DNA of 64,000 bases from Paracoccus gahaiensis (GCF_005048225.1 NZ_SUNI01000005.1:124001-188000); one strand, 5' to 3'; shown: positions 40,549-49,155, numbered from the stretch's first letter. Made by a program: numbers and translations. Notes: generated from the letters alone by a model not told the origin.

Positions 40549-40644
40549 GGCGCATCTGCCCGGCAGATTGCGTTCCCACAATTGCGTGATTGACGTTGTC
40601 CCCGACCGGGGGCAACGCTGCGAAACCGTCATAAGGTTTCGCCC

Positions 40645-41889
40645 ATGTCCAATGCCCGCATCTTCACGCCGGTCCTGATCGGCGGCTCGCTGATCCTCTT
40701 GATCAACTTCGCGCTGCGGGCCAGCTTCGGCGTGTTCCAGATCCCCATCGCCGAGGATTTCGGCTGGCCGCGGGCCGAGTTCAGCCTGGCGATCGCCATC
40801 CAGAACCTCGCTTGGGGCGTGGGCCAGCCGATCTTCGGCGCCCTGGCCGAGCGGTGGGGTGATCGGTGGGCGATCATCCTGGGCGCGATCCTCTACAGCG
40901 CCGGGCTGATCCTGACGGCCTTCGCCACCACCCCCGCCGGGGTGCAGCTGCTGGAGATCGTGGTGGGCTTCGGCATCGCGGGCACCGGCTTCGGGGTCAT
41001 CCTGGCCGTGGTGGGCCGGGCAGCCAGCGACGAGAATCGCAGCCTGGCGCTTGGCATCGCCACCGCCGCCGGATCGGCGGGGCAGGTCTTCGGCGCGCCT
41101 TTGGCCGAGATCCTGCTGGCCTTCTATGCCTGGCAGTCGGTCTTCATCATCTTCGGCGTCATCGTGCTGGCCACGATGCTGTTCCTGCCGCTTCTGGGCG
41201 ACGGGAAGCCCGCCACCCGCAGCGAACTGGAGGAAAGCCTGGGCACGGTGCTGAACCGCGCCTTTCGCGATCCAAGCTTCATGATGATCTTTGCGGGCTT
41301 CTTTTCCTGCGGCTACCAGCTTGGCTTCATCACCGCGCATTTCCCGGCGATGATCACCGAGATGTGCGGCCCCATCGACCCTGCGGGAATGCTGGCGGGG
41401 CTGGGGATCACCACGACCTCGGCGCTTGGCGCGGTCGCCATTTCGCTGATCGGTCTGGCCAATATCGGCGGCGCGATCCTGGCGGGATATCTGGGCAAGC
41501 GCTATACCAAGAAGTACCTGCTGGCGGGCATCTACACGCTGCGCACCATCGCCGCCGCCGCCTTCATCCTGACGCCGATCACGCCCGGCACGGTCATCGT
41601 CTTCTCGCTGGTCATGGGCGCGCTGTGGCTGGCCACGGTGCCGCTGACCTCGGGGCTGGTCGCCTATATCTACGGGCTGCGCTACATGGGGACGCTCTAC
41701 GGCTTCGTCTTCCTGTCGCACCAGATCGGATCCTTCATGGGGGTCTGGCTGGGCGGCTGGCTGTACGACGCCTCGGGCGATTACCTGCTGGTCTGGTGGA
41801 TCGGCGTAGGGGTGGGCGCCTTCAGCGCGCTGATCCACCTGCCGGTGCGCGAGGCGCCCGTGCGGATCGCCGCCCCTGCGGCGGCCTGA
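40645..41889 (+). CDS. MFS transporter
   Basis: Major facilitator of 414 aa with twelve predicted helices and a central cytoplasmic loop near residues 190-205. The loop-2 region carries LAERWGDRWAII, a degenerate form of the MFS motif A. It resembles monocarboxylate or oxalate/formate-type permeases, but the substrate is not determined. Preceded by 96 bases that include a small hairpin (ATCTGCC-C-GGCAGAT). Confidence 0.85.
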   Translation: MSNARIFTPVLIGGSLILLINFALRASFGVFQIPIAEDFGWPRAEFSLAIAIQNLAWGVGQPIFGALAERWGDRWAIILGAILYSAGLILTAFATTPAGVQLLEIVVGFGIAGTGFGVILAVVGRAASDENRSLALGIATAAGSAGQVFGAPLAEILLAFYAWQSVFIIFGVIVLATMLFLPLLGDGKPATRSELEESLGTVLNRAFRDPSFMMIFAGFFSCGYQLGFITAHFPAMITEMCGPIDPAGMLAGLGITTTSALGAVAISLIGLANIGGAILAGYLGKRYTKKYLLAGIYTLRTIAAAAFILTPITPGTVIVFSLVMGALWLATVPLTSGLVAYIYGLRYMGTLYGFVFLSHQIGSFMGVWLGGWLYDASGDYLLVWWIGVGVGAFSALIHLPVREAPVRIAAPAAA

Positions 41890-41964
41890 CGCGGACCCGC
41901 CGGTTTGACCCCGGCCCGCGCCCGGCCTAAGCCAAGGGCCGCGCGCGATGACAAGGACCGACCC

Positions 41965-42639
41965 ATGACCGCCACCCGCATCCCCCATGACCATGCCATC
42001 GCCGTGCGCTACCAGCAGGCCTCGGCCGAGGTGCGCGCGTTGCAGCGGCAATGCTACATGCTGGCGACCCTGCGGCTGCGGGCGGCGGTGGATCAGGCGG
42101 GCGGCGGCGCCGGTCTGGCCGTCCTCAGCGACATCGACGAGACGATCCTGGACAACAGCGCCGTCATGGCGATGGCGATGGGCCACGAGGGGATGTTCCA
42201 GAACCACGACACCTGGAAGCTGTGGGAACGCGAGGGCGACCCGCATCTGATTCCCGGCGCGGCGGACTTCTTCCATCTGGCCGACAGCCTGGGCGTCACG
42301 ATCTTCTACGTCTCGGACCGGTTCGAGGAGAACAAGCTGGCCACCATCGCCACCCTGTCGCGCTTGGGCCTGCCGCAGGTCCATGCCGACCGGGTGCTGC
42401 TGTTCGGCCCGCCCAAGGCGGAACGCCGCGCGCAGGTGGAGCGCGATCATCGGGTCATCCTGCAGCTGGGCGACACGCTGCACGATTTCCATGGCGCCTA
42501 TGCGGGCGCCGCGCTGGAGGATCAGCACCGTCTGGCCACCGACCATGCCGACCGCTTCGGCCAGGACTGGATCGTCTTTCCCAATGCCGCCCATGGCACC
42601 TGGATGCAGGCCGAACTGCGCCCCTGGCAGCCCGCCTGA
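41965..42639 (+). CDS. HAD-family acid phosphatase (class B/e(P4)-like) lacking a signal peptide
   Basis: Haloacid-dehalogenase phosphatase of 224 aa. The nucleophile motif is LSDIDETILDNS with D56 and D58. Motif II is YVSDRFEEN, and LGDTLHDFHGAY provides the acidic motif IV. The closest family is the lipoprotein 5'-nucleotidase e(P4), which is normally exported. Here the N-terminus (MTATRIPHDHAIAVRYQQAS) has neither signal peptide nor lipobox, so the enzyme appears cytoplasmic. An in-frame upstream start at 41905 does not create a signal. Confidence 0.8.
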   Translation: MTATRIPHDHAIAVRYQQASAEVRALQRQCYMLATLRLRAAVDQAGGGAGLAVLSDIDETILDNSAVMAMAMGHEGMFQNHDTWKLWEREGDPHLIPGAADFFHLADSLGVTIFYVSDRFEENKLATIATLSRLGLPQVHADRVLLFGPPKAERRAQVERDHRVILQLGDTLHDFHGAYAGAALEDQHRLATDHADRFGQDWIVFPNAAHGTWMQAELRPWQPA

Positions 42640-42748
42640 CGCTCCGACGAAAAAAAATGCCGCGATCCTGCATCCGTTCGCCCGGGACGCGAGTCCCCCG
42701 ATCAGGAGGCCCGCAAAAGGCCCCTGTCCAACGGATGAGGAGAACCCC

Positions 42749-44443
42749 ATGACCCGCAGCACACGCCCGCTGTCCCGCGCCGCCCTGGTGTCCGGCGCAG
42801 CCTTCGCCGCCCTGCTGTCGACGACCGCGCTGGTGCGCGCCGACGAGACCGCCCCCTGCAACGTGGGCGCCGGTGCCAACTCGACCGAATGCGGCGTGAA
42901 CACCACCGCCGACGGCGATTTCTCGGTGGCCGTGGGCGACGGCGCCACCACCGACGCGAGCGCCATCGACGGCGTGGCCATCGGCTCCGAGGCGATCGTG
43001 ACCGGCCCCTCGACCACCGCCATCGGCGGCGAGACGGTCGCGACCGGCCCGGGCGCCAGCGCCATCGGCTGGCAGGCCGAGGCCACCGCCGAGCGCGCAC
43101 AGGCCATCGGCCATCTGGCCACCGCGCAGGGCGAACGCTCGCTGGCCGTGGGCGAGAATGCGGATGCGGTCAGCGAGTTCTCGACCGCCATCGGCAATGA
43201 AACGATTGCCGATGGCATCGACGCGCTGGCCATCGGCGACACCGCTGCGGCCACCGGCCCCTCGACCACCGCCGTCGGCGGCGAATCCGTGGCCACCGGC
43301 CCGGGCGCCAGCGCCATCGGCTGGCAGGCGCAGGCCACCGCCGAACGCGCGCAGGCCTTCGGCCATCTGGCGACCGCGCAGGGCATCCGGTCCATGGCCA
43401 TCGGCGAGAATGCCGATGCGGTCAGCGACCTCTCGACCGCCATCGGCAACGAGAGCATCGCGGACGGCATCGACGCGCTGGCCTTGGGCGATACCGCGAT
43501 CGCGGACGGCACCTCGACCACCGCGCTTGGCGGCGAATCGGTCGCGATGGGCGCGGGGGCCAGCGCGATCGGCTGGCAGTCCATGGCCACGGCGGAACGC
43601 GCGCAGGCCATCGGCCACCTGGCCACCGCACAGGGCATCCGCTCGCTGGCGGTCGGTGAGAACGCCGATGCGGTCAGCGACTTCTCGACCGCCATCGGCA
43701 ACGAGAGCATCGCGGACGGCATCGACGCGCTGGCCTTGGGCGACACCGCGATCGCGGAGGGCACCTCGACCACCGCGCTTGGTGGCGAAAGCATCGCGCA
43801 GGGTGCGGGCGCGACGGCCATCGGCTGGCAGTCCCGCGCCACGGCGGAACGCGCGCAGGCCTTCGGCCATCTGGCCGCCGCGACCGGCGTGCGCTCGACC
43901 GCAGTAGGCGAGGCCGCGATGGCCATGGGCTCGGGCGCCATCGCCATCGGCAACGAGGCCGTGGCCAGCGCCGACAATTCGGTCGCCATCGGGGACGGGG
44001 CCACGGCGACGCGCGCGAACGAGTTCGTGCTGGGCAACGGCGCGAACACCTATCGCGCCGCGGGCATCGCCTCGGATGCCAGCCGCGCCGCACAAGGCGT
44101 GCCCGTCGGCGTGGTGACCTCGGATGCGGCGGGCAACCTGGCCGTCGACCGCTCGATCGGGGCGACCATGTCCTCGCTGGACGGGCGGGTCCGCTCGCTT
44201 GGCAGCCAGGTCGCGGACAACCGCGAGGGCATCGCCATGGCGATGGCGCTGAACACCCCCTATGTCCCCGAGGACAAGACCTATGCGGTCTCGACCAGCC
44301 TGGGCGCCTTCGACGGATCGACCGCGCTGGCGGCCTCGATGGGCTATCGCTTCAATGCCAACACCCAGTTCGACGCGGGCATCACCTATGGCGTCGACCG
44401 CAATCAGGTCGGCGGCCGCATCGGCGTGACCTACGCGTGGTGA
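42749..44443 (+). CDS. Trimeric autotransporter adhesin (YadA-like)
   Basis: Surface adhesin of 564 aa. Signal peptide is MTRSTRPLSRAALVSGAAFA, ending near LVRA. The head (about 45-420) is built from 14-residue YadA-head repeats such as TAIGNESIADGIDA. A neck motif (NSVAIGDGATATRANEFVLG) precedes a very short coiled stalk. The last 60 residues form the membrane anchor, ending SYxF-like in GRIGVTYAW. GAGGAG lies before the ATG. Three protomers would form one 12-strand barrel. Compared with most family members it has almost no stalk. Downstream gene overlaps its stop. Confidence 0.9.
   Translation: MTRSTRPLSRAALVSGAAFAALLSTTALVRADETAPCNVGAGANSTECGVNTTADGDFSVAVGDGATTDASAIDGVAIGSEAIVTGPSTTAIGGETVATGPGASAIGWQAEATAERAQAIGHLATAQGERSLAVGENADAVSEFSTAIGNETIADGIDALAIGDTAAATGPSTTAVGGESVATGPGASAIGWQAQATAERAQAFGHLATAQGIRSMAIGENADAVSDLSTAIGNESIADGIDALALGDTAIADGTSTTALGGESVAMGAGASAIGWQSMATAERAQAIGHLATAQGIRSLAVGENADAVSDFSTAIGNESIADGIDALALGDTAIAEGTSTTALGGESIAQGAGATAIGWQSRATAERAQAFGHLAAATGVRSTAVGEAAMAMGSGAIAIGNEAVASADNSVAIGDGATATRANEFVLGNGANTYRAAGIASDASRAAQGVPVGVVTSDAAGNLAVDRSIGATMSSLDGRVRSLGSQVADNREGIAMAMALNTPYVPEDKTYAVSTSLGAFDGSTALAASMGYRFNANTQFDAGITYGVDRNQVGGRIGVTYAW
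43061..43900 (+). repeat. 252-bp tandem supermotif inside the adhesin gene
   Basis: Each 252-bp unit encodes 84 residues, made of six 14-residue head repeats, beginning AIGWQ(A/S)xATAERAQ. Units start at 43061, 43313, 43565 and 43817; the first three are complete and the fourth decays after about 28 residues. High identity between units suggests recent duplication and possible length variation by recombination. Confidence 0.85.
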
Positions 44444-44964
44444 CCTGCGCCAAACTTCTGTCCGGGACGGGGCCGCACGCCCTGTCCCGGGCTTTTGCCC
44501 TGTCGCTGGCCCTGATCGGGGCCGGCGTACAGGCGCAAGAGACGCCTGACACGGCGCCCCCCACTGATGCGGTCCCGCTGGTCGAGCCCAGCTACGCCAC
44601 CGCCCTGATCCGCGACGTGCTGGCGGCGGTCAATCACGGCAACTGGACCGGCAATTACACCGTGCTGCGCGACCATGCCGCGCCTGAATTCGCGCTGGCC
44701 AACGATCCCACGCGGCTGGCCGGGCTGTTCACCACGCTGCGGACCGAGCGGCTGGACCTGCTGCAGGCGATGGTCGTCGACCCGGTGATCCTGCAAAGCG
44801 ACCTGAGCCAAAGCGGGCAAGAGCTGCGCCTGACCGGCTATGTGCCGCTGCAGCCGCGCCATGTCAGCTTCGATCTGGTCTTCGGTCAGGAGGGTCGACG
44901 CTGGCTGCTGCTGGGCATCTCGGTCGGCGCCTTCGACCCGATCGAGCCCCCGCCCACGGAATAA
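44440..44964 (+). CDS. Exported protein of unknown function coupled to the adhesin
   Basis: Protein of about 174 aa starting at GTG 44440, which overlaps the adhesin stop by four bases (GTGA); GTG 44437 is an alternative. The N-terminus has a signal-like hydrophobic stretch (ALSRAFALSLALIGAGVQAQ). The mature part, ALIRDVLAAVNHGNWTGNYTVLRD onwards, looks like a single alpha/beta domain of NTF2-like size ending in a proline-rich tail. I do not recognise a named family. Coupling suggests it helps the adhesin fold, reach the surface or is displayed with it. Confidence 0.7.
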   Translation: MTCAKLLSGTGPHALSRAFALSLALIGAGVQAQETPDTAPPTDAVPLVEPSYATALIRDVLAAVNHGNWTGNYTVLRDHAAPEFALANDPTRLAGLFTTLRTERLDLLQAMVVDPVILQSDLSQSGQELRLTGYVPLQPRHVSFDLVFGQEGRRWLLLGISVGAFDPIEPPPTE

Positions 44965-45068
44965 GCTTCGGGGCTCACGCCGCAGGGTCCGCCCCCGACG
45001 GGCATCTCGCCCTCTTGCCCTGCCGAAGTCGACCGCAGGCCACGCCTCATGCCGTCACGGCCCGACGC

Positions 45069-45224
45069 TCAGAAGACGACCAGCACCACCGTGACCCACA
45101 GGATCAGGCTGGCGCCGTTTGCGGTGGGCCGTAACAAGGTGGTCCGGGTGGTCCGGGTGGTCCGGGTGGTCCGGTTCTGGGATGGGTCGCGGCGCAGGAA
45201 CGCCTCGGTCTGGATGTCGAACAT
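45069..45224 (-). CDS. Small single-pass membrane protein with Arg-Thr-Thr repeats
   Basis: A 51-aa protein starting MFDIQTEAFLRRDPSQ, preceded by GAGGA five bases before the ATG at 45224. The middle has four Arg-Thr-Thr units encoded by a 9-bp tandem repeat. The end is a membrane segment (SLILWVTVVLVVF) running to the last residue, so it would be a tail-anchored or single-pass protein. It is divergent from serB. Function unknown. The ribosome site, hydrophobic tail and lack of any other gene here support it, but it could still be fortuitous. Confidence 0.5.
   Translation of the reverse strand: MFDIQTEAFLRRDPSQNRTTRTTRTTRTTLLRPTANGASLILWVTVVLVVF
45139..45174 (+). repeat. 9-bp tandem repeat, four perfect copies
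   Basis: Four exact copies of GTGGTCCGG. The unit length is a multiple of three, so copy-number change would add or remove three residues of the small protein without a frameshift. Confidence 0.9.
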
Positions 45225-45487
45225 GATGTCCTCGGTCTGCTGCCGTGATGGCGGCGATCCGTTCGGGAAAGGCGGCGATGATGCCGACCGCAATCCTGAC
45301 CGCCCGCCTGCCCGCGTCTACCACAACAGTGTTTACGGTGTCTTAACGGGCTGGAGTCTCTCCGTGACGGAAAGCGCCGCGCCCCCGGGATCCGCCTCCC
45401 GCCCCGCACGGCCTGCATTGCCCTCTCTGGTGCCGGCAAAGGCTTTGGCCTACACCCGGGATCAGCCGCAAGAAGGACGCCTCCGCC

Positions 45488-46366
45488 ATGTTCACCGTCT
45501 CGCTGATCGCCCATCCGGACGCCGCCAATCTGGACGCCGATCTGCCCGGCGGCCTGTCCGATCGGTGGGGCGGCGACATCCCGCGCTGGCTGGCCCACGG
45601 CATCGCGGCCGAGTTCGACATCGCCCGCGCCCCCGAGGGTGCCGACACTGTCTGGGCCGACCTGCAGACCATCGGCATCGACCTGGCGATCCAGCCCGCC
45701 GAAGGCCGGCGCAAGCGCATCCTGATCGCCGACATGGATTCGACGATGATCGGGCAGGAATGTATCGACGAGCTGGCCGATTTCGCCGGCGTCGGCCCCC
45801 GCGTGGCCGACATCACCGCCCGGGCCATGAACGGAGAGCTGGATTTCAACCAGGCCCTGATCGAACGCGTGGGCTTGCTGGCCGGCCTGCCCGAAGCGGC
45901 GATCACCCAGGTCCTCGAACAGCGCATCACCCTGGCACCGGGCGGCGCGCAGCTGGTCGCCACGATGCGGGCCTTCGGCGCCTATACCGCGCTGGTCTCG
46001 GGCGGGTTCACGGCCTTCACGCAAGCCGTCGCCCTTCAGCTGGGCTTCGACGAGGAACGCGCCAACACGCTTCTGGCCCAAGACGGCACCCTGACCGGAC
46101 AGGTCGCCCTGCCGATCCTGGGGCGCGAGGCCAAGATCGAGGCCCTGACCCAGATCGCCGCCCGCCTTGGCACCACGCCCCAGAATGCCATCGCGGTGGG
46201 CGACGGGGCCAATGACCTGGGCATGATCCAGCTGGCCGGCACGGGCGTGGCGCTCCATGCCAAGCCCGTCGTCGCGGCGCAGGCCCATGTCCGCATCAAC
46301 CACGGCGACCTGACCGCGCTCCTCTATCTTCAGGGCTATGCGGCCGAGGATTTCGTCACCCCCTGA
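45488..46366 (+). CDS. serB: Phosphoserine phosphatase SerB
   Basis: HAD phosphatase of 292 aa catalysing the last step of serine synthesis. The nucleophile motif is IADMDSTMIGQE with D82 and D84. Motif II is LVSGGFTAFT, and motif IV is VGDGANDLGMI. An N-terminal ACT-like region precedes the catalytic domain, as in the longer SerB type. The ATG at 45488 follows a 263-base gap containing the divergent small gene. Confidence 0.94.
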   Translation: MFTVSLIAHPDAANLDADLPGGLSDRWGGDIPRWLAHGIAAEFDIARAPEGADTVWADLQTIGIDLAIQPAEGRRKRILIADMDSTMIGQECIDELADFAGVGPRVADITARAMNGELDFNQALIERVGLLAGLPEAAITQVLEQRITLAPGGAQLVATMRAFGAYTALVSGGFTAFTQAVALQLGFDEERANTLLAQDGTLTGQVALPILGREAKIEALTQIAARLGTTPQNAIAVGDGANDLGMIQLAGTGVALHAKPVVAAQAHVRINHGDLTALLYLQGYAAEDFVTP

Positions 46367-46385
46367 CCCTGGCCCTGACTCCGCC

Positions 46386-46440
46386 GCCCTTTCGCCTTGG
46401 CGCAAATATCCCACGGGGGTGCGGGGGTGTGAAACCCCCG
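46386..46440 (+). repeat. Dispersed GC-rich dyad repeat, copy 3
   Basis: TTTCGCCTTGGCGCAAATATCC (split here as TTTCGCCTTGG and CGCAAATATCC) followed by a GGGGGTGTGAAACCCCC hairpin. Same orientation as copy 1. It lies between serB and the downstream permease gene. Confidence 0.7.
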
Positions 46441-46473
46441 CCTCCGCCCCCGCCACCAGGACCACGCCCCGCC

Positions 46474-47232
46474 ATGATCGACCTGAGCCTCGACCTGCTC
46501 CTTCTGCTGATCGCGGCGGCCTTCGCCGCCGGCTTCGTGGATGCCATCGCCGGGGGCGGCGGACTGATCACCGTGCCGGTGCTGATGCTGGCGGGCCTGC
46601 CGCCTGCGCAGGCGCTGGCCACGAACAAGGTGCAGGGCGTCTTCGGCGCGGGCACCGCAGCGCTCAGCTATGCGGCGCGGGGGCTGGTGGACCTGCGCAG
46701 CCAATGGCGGTCGGCGCTGATCGCCGCGGCGGCGGGGGCCGGGGGGGCGGCGCTGGTCAGCGCGCTTCCGACCGAAGGGCTGCGCCTGATCCTGCCGGTG
46801 ATCCTGATCGGGATCGCGCTGTTCTTCGCCTTCAAGCCGGGGCTGGACGATCTTGACCGCACGCGGCGCCTGACGGCGGCGGTCTTCGCGCTGACGGTGG
46901 TGCCCCTCGTGGCCTTCTATGACGGGCTGATCGGACCGGGTGCGGGGGCCTTCTACATGATCGGCTTCGTGACCCTGGCGGGCTATGGCGTGCTGAAGGC
47001 CACCGCCCATACCAAGCTTCTGAACTTCGCCTCGAATCTGGGCGGGCTGGGGGCCTTCGCGCTGGTGGGCCAGCCGCTCTGGGCCTTGGGGATCGCGATG
47101 GGGGTGGCGCAGATCGCGGGGGCGATGCTGGGGGCGCGGCTGGCCTCGCGCATCGGGGCGCGGCTGATCAAGCCCTTGCTGGTCGTGACCTCAACCGTGC
47201 TGGCCTGCCGGCTGATCTGGCAGATGATCTGA
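46474..47232 (+). CDS. TSUP (TauE/SafE) family membrane permease
   Basis: Membrane protein of 252 aa with about eight helices. The family signature FVDAIAGGGGLITVPVLML lies near residue 20, and FYDGLIGPGAGAF starts the second half. Members export sulfite or organosulfonates or have unknown anionic substrates. ATG 46474 was chosen because the extra upstream codons are a proline run arising from the adjacent repeat. Confidence 0.85.
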   Translation: MIDLSLDLLLLLIAAAFAAGFVDAIAGGGGLITVPVLMLAGLPPAQALATNKVQGVFGAGTAALSYAARGLVDLRSQWRSALIAAAAGAGGAALVSALPTEGLRLILPVILIGIALFFAFKPGLDDLDRTRRLTAAVFALTVVPLVAFYDGLIGPGAGAFYMIGFVTLAGYGVLKATAHTKLLNFASNLGGLGAFALVGQPLWALGIAMGVAQIAGAMLGARLASRIGARLIKPLLVVTSTVLACRLIWQMI

Positions 47233-47355
47233 CGCCCGGGGCCGGCGCCGCCTCTGCCAAGGGGCGCCGGATCGGGGGCGAGGGACAGGGGACGCGTCCC
47301 GACGCCATCAAAGCAGAAAAACGCGGCAATTTCGTGACAATCCGCACCGGACGCC

Positions 47356-48342
47356 TCAGGTCGGAAAGCCCGGCGCGCGGCGCAGGGCGCCGGTGACGCG
47401 GCCCCGGCAATTCGCCAGCGGACCGTCCAGCAGCTGCTGGGCCGTCGGGTCCCGGGCATCCAGCACGCCCAGATGGATCAGCAGCGCGGTGATCGCGGCC
47501 TCGCTGGCGCGGGTGGCGCCGTCGGTGATCTTCAGCGCGATGCCCAGGCCCTGCTCGGGCAGGATCGCCACGAAGACCGCCTCGGCCCCGGTCTTGACCG
47601 CGACCGCCCCGCCCATGGCGCGCATGAGCCCGGTGCAGGACCGCCCCTCGCCGGCGACCATCTCGGGATGGCTGCGCATGGCATCGACCAGTCGCCGCAT
47701 GGCCTGACCGCGCCGGTCCGGACCGGGATTGGCGAAGCGGGCCATGGCGCGCGCCAGCCCTTCCACCGTGCAGGCCCAGTTCGGGGCCGAGCAGCCGTCG
47801 ATGCCGAAGCCGGGGCTGGTCTCGCCCGTGACCTCCTCGAAGGCGGCCTTGACGGCCTGCTGGACCGGATGGTCGGGCTCGACATAATCGGGGCCGCCCT
47901 TCAGGTGGCGGTTCAAGGTCAGGAAGCCCGCATGCTTGCCCGAGCAGTTGTTGTGCAGCTGGCAGGGGGCGCTGTCCGAACAGGTCAGGCGCCGGTTCTC
48001 GGCCGGGTCGCGGGGCATGTGGGTTCCGCAGCGCAGGTCGGGCTCCGACAGGCCCAGCCCCGTCAGCCAGCCATCCACGGCCTCCACATGCAGCGCCGCG
48101 CCGGAATGGCTGGCGCAGGCCAAAGCCAGCTGCCGGTCGGTCAGCCCCGCCGCGTCGGCGGCGCCGCTTTCGAGCAGCGGCAGCGCCTGGATCATCTTGC
48201 AGGAGGATCGGGGATAGATCACCTCGGCCGGGCGGCCCCAGGCCTCGACCACGCCATGGGCATCGCAGATCACCGCATGGCCGGCATGCCGGCTTTCGCA
48301 CAGCTCGCCGCGCCACAGGTCGATCATCTCGGCGGACCGCAT
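47356..48342 (-). CDS. Type II-like asparaginase family protein
   Basis: Protein of 328 aa of the plant/thermolabile asparaginase II family (Rhizobium etli AnsA type). It has YPRSSCKMIQALPLLESGAA near residue 43, a CSGKHAGF motif near 135 and GIDGCSAPNW near 175. These serine, lysine and cysteine motifs are the recognised active-site elements. GGGAGAAA precedes the ATG at 48342. It would release ammonia from asparagine; cellular role not otherwise shown. Confidence 0.85.
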   Translation of the reverse strand: MRSAEMIDLWRGELCESRHAGHAVICDAHGVVEAWGRPAEVIYPRSSCKMIQALPLLESGAADAAGLTDRQLALACASHSGAALHVEAVDGWLTGLGLSEPDLRCGTHMPRDPAENRRLTCSDSAPCQLHNNCSGKHAGFLTLNRHLKGGPDYVEPDHPVQQAVKAAFEEVTGETSPGFGIDGCSAPNWACTVEGLARAMARFANPGPDRRGQAMRRLVDAMRSHPEMVAGEGRSCTGLMRAMGGAVAVKTGAEAVFVAILPEQGLGIALKITDGATRASEAAITALLIHLGVLDARDPTAQQLLDGPLANCRGRVTGALRRAPGFPT

Positions 48343-48494
48343 CGCGATTTCTCCCTGACAATTGCGCGATTGTGCTTGCGCAGCCTTCCACGGGCGGCGA
48401 TTTTCGATATCCTGACGACAGATGGTTGAAAAGACCACAGCAATCAGGAAGAACGCTGCTTGACGTGGCGAAATGAATGGCAGGAGACCACAGC

Positions 48495-49016
48495 ATGATG
48501 ACCACCACCCTGCGCGGCATGGGCGCCAGCCTTGTCCTGATCGCCTCTCTGGGCACGGCGGTTGCGCAAGAATCCAGCAACGTCGTGGCGACCGAGGGGG
48601 ACTGGACCGTCTTCGCGGCCGACAACCCGCGCGAATGCTGGGCCGTCTCGCCCCCCCGCTCGACGCTGAACACCCGCGACGGCCAGACGGTCGAGGTCGC
48701 CCGCGGCGACATCCGCCTGTATGTCGCCTATCGCCCCGGCCAGAACGGCGAAGTGTCGTTCAGCGGCGGCTATCCCTTCGCCCCGGATTCGACGGTCGAG
48801 GTCGATGTCGGCGGCCGCACCTTCGACCTGTTCACCGAGGGCGAGAGCGCCTGGACGGGCAGCCCCTCGGATGACGAGCAGATGATCACGGCCCTGCGCG
48901 CCGGATCGAGCGCCGTGGTGACGGGCCGGTCCTCGCGCGGGACGACGACCAAGGACACGTTCAGCCTGTCGGGTATCACCGCCGCGACCAACAGTGCCCG
49001 CGAGCGCTGCCAGTAA
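48495..49016 (+). CDS. Invasion-associated locus B (IalB) family exported protein
   Basis: Periplasmic protein of 173 aa. Signal peptide MMTTTLRGMGASLVLIASLG ends near AVAQE. The mature region starts GDWTVFAADNPRECWA, and its two cysteines (C53 region and the penultimate residue) may form a disulphide. IalB-family proteins are widespread in alphaproteobacteria, mostly uncharacterised. GGAGACC precedes the chosen ATG at 48495; an ATG at 48477 is less likely. Confidence 0.8.
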   Translation: MMTTTLRGMGASLVLIASLGTAVAQESSNVVATEGDWTVFAADNPRECWAVSPPRSTLNTRDGQTVEVARGDIRLYVAYRPGQNGEVSFSGGYPFAPDSTVEVDVGGRTFDLFTEGESAWTGSPSDDEQMITALRAGSSAVVTGRSSRGTTTKDTFSLSGITAATNSARERCQ

Positions 49017-49023
49017 GGTTGGA

Positions 49024-49086
49024 AGGGGGGCGCTGCCCCCCGTCCTGCGGACTCCCCCCGGGATATTTGCGCCAAGATGAAAGAGG
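49024..49086 (-). repeat. Dispersed GC-rich dyad repeat, copy 4
   Basis: GGGGGGC-GCT-GCCCCCC hairpin, then CGTCCTGCGGACTCCCCC, then GGGATATTTGCGCCAAG. About 50 bases are nearly identical to copy 5. It lies between the IalB-family gene and rlmN. Confidence 0.85.
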
Positions 49087-49155
49087 CGGCGGCGGTTGAT
49101 TTCCGGCGCCGCTTCGTCTATTTGCAGGTCTTTCACGCAGATCTCTGGTAGGTTC

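Noticed and set aside
40553..40570. Terminator after lolA (ATCTGCC-C-GGCAGAT)
   Set aside because: The stem is short, the centre is one base and no T-tract follows, so it is mentioned only within the MFS entry.
43061..44003. CRISPR array
   Set aside because: The 252-bp repeats are contiguous, in frame and encode YadA head repeats; there are no spacers and no cas genes.
39898..44049. A 1383-codon open frame on the minus strand opposite lolA, the MFS gene, the phosphatase and the adhesin
   Set aside because: It is antisense to several well-supported genes, has the low-complexity Arg/Ala/Gly/His composition of GC-rich shadow frames, no domain and no ribosome site.
45049..46215. A plus-strand 388-codon frame starting before serB
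   Set aside because: It overlaps serB in another frame and runs through the 9-bp repeat; the protein has no features and serB is clear.
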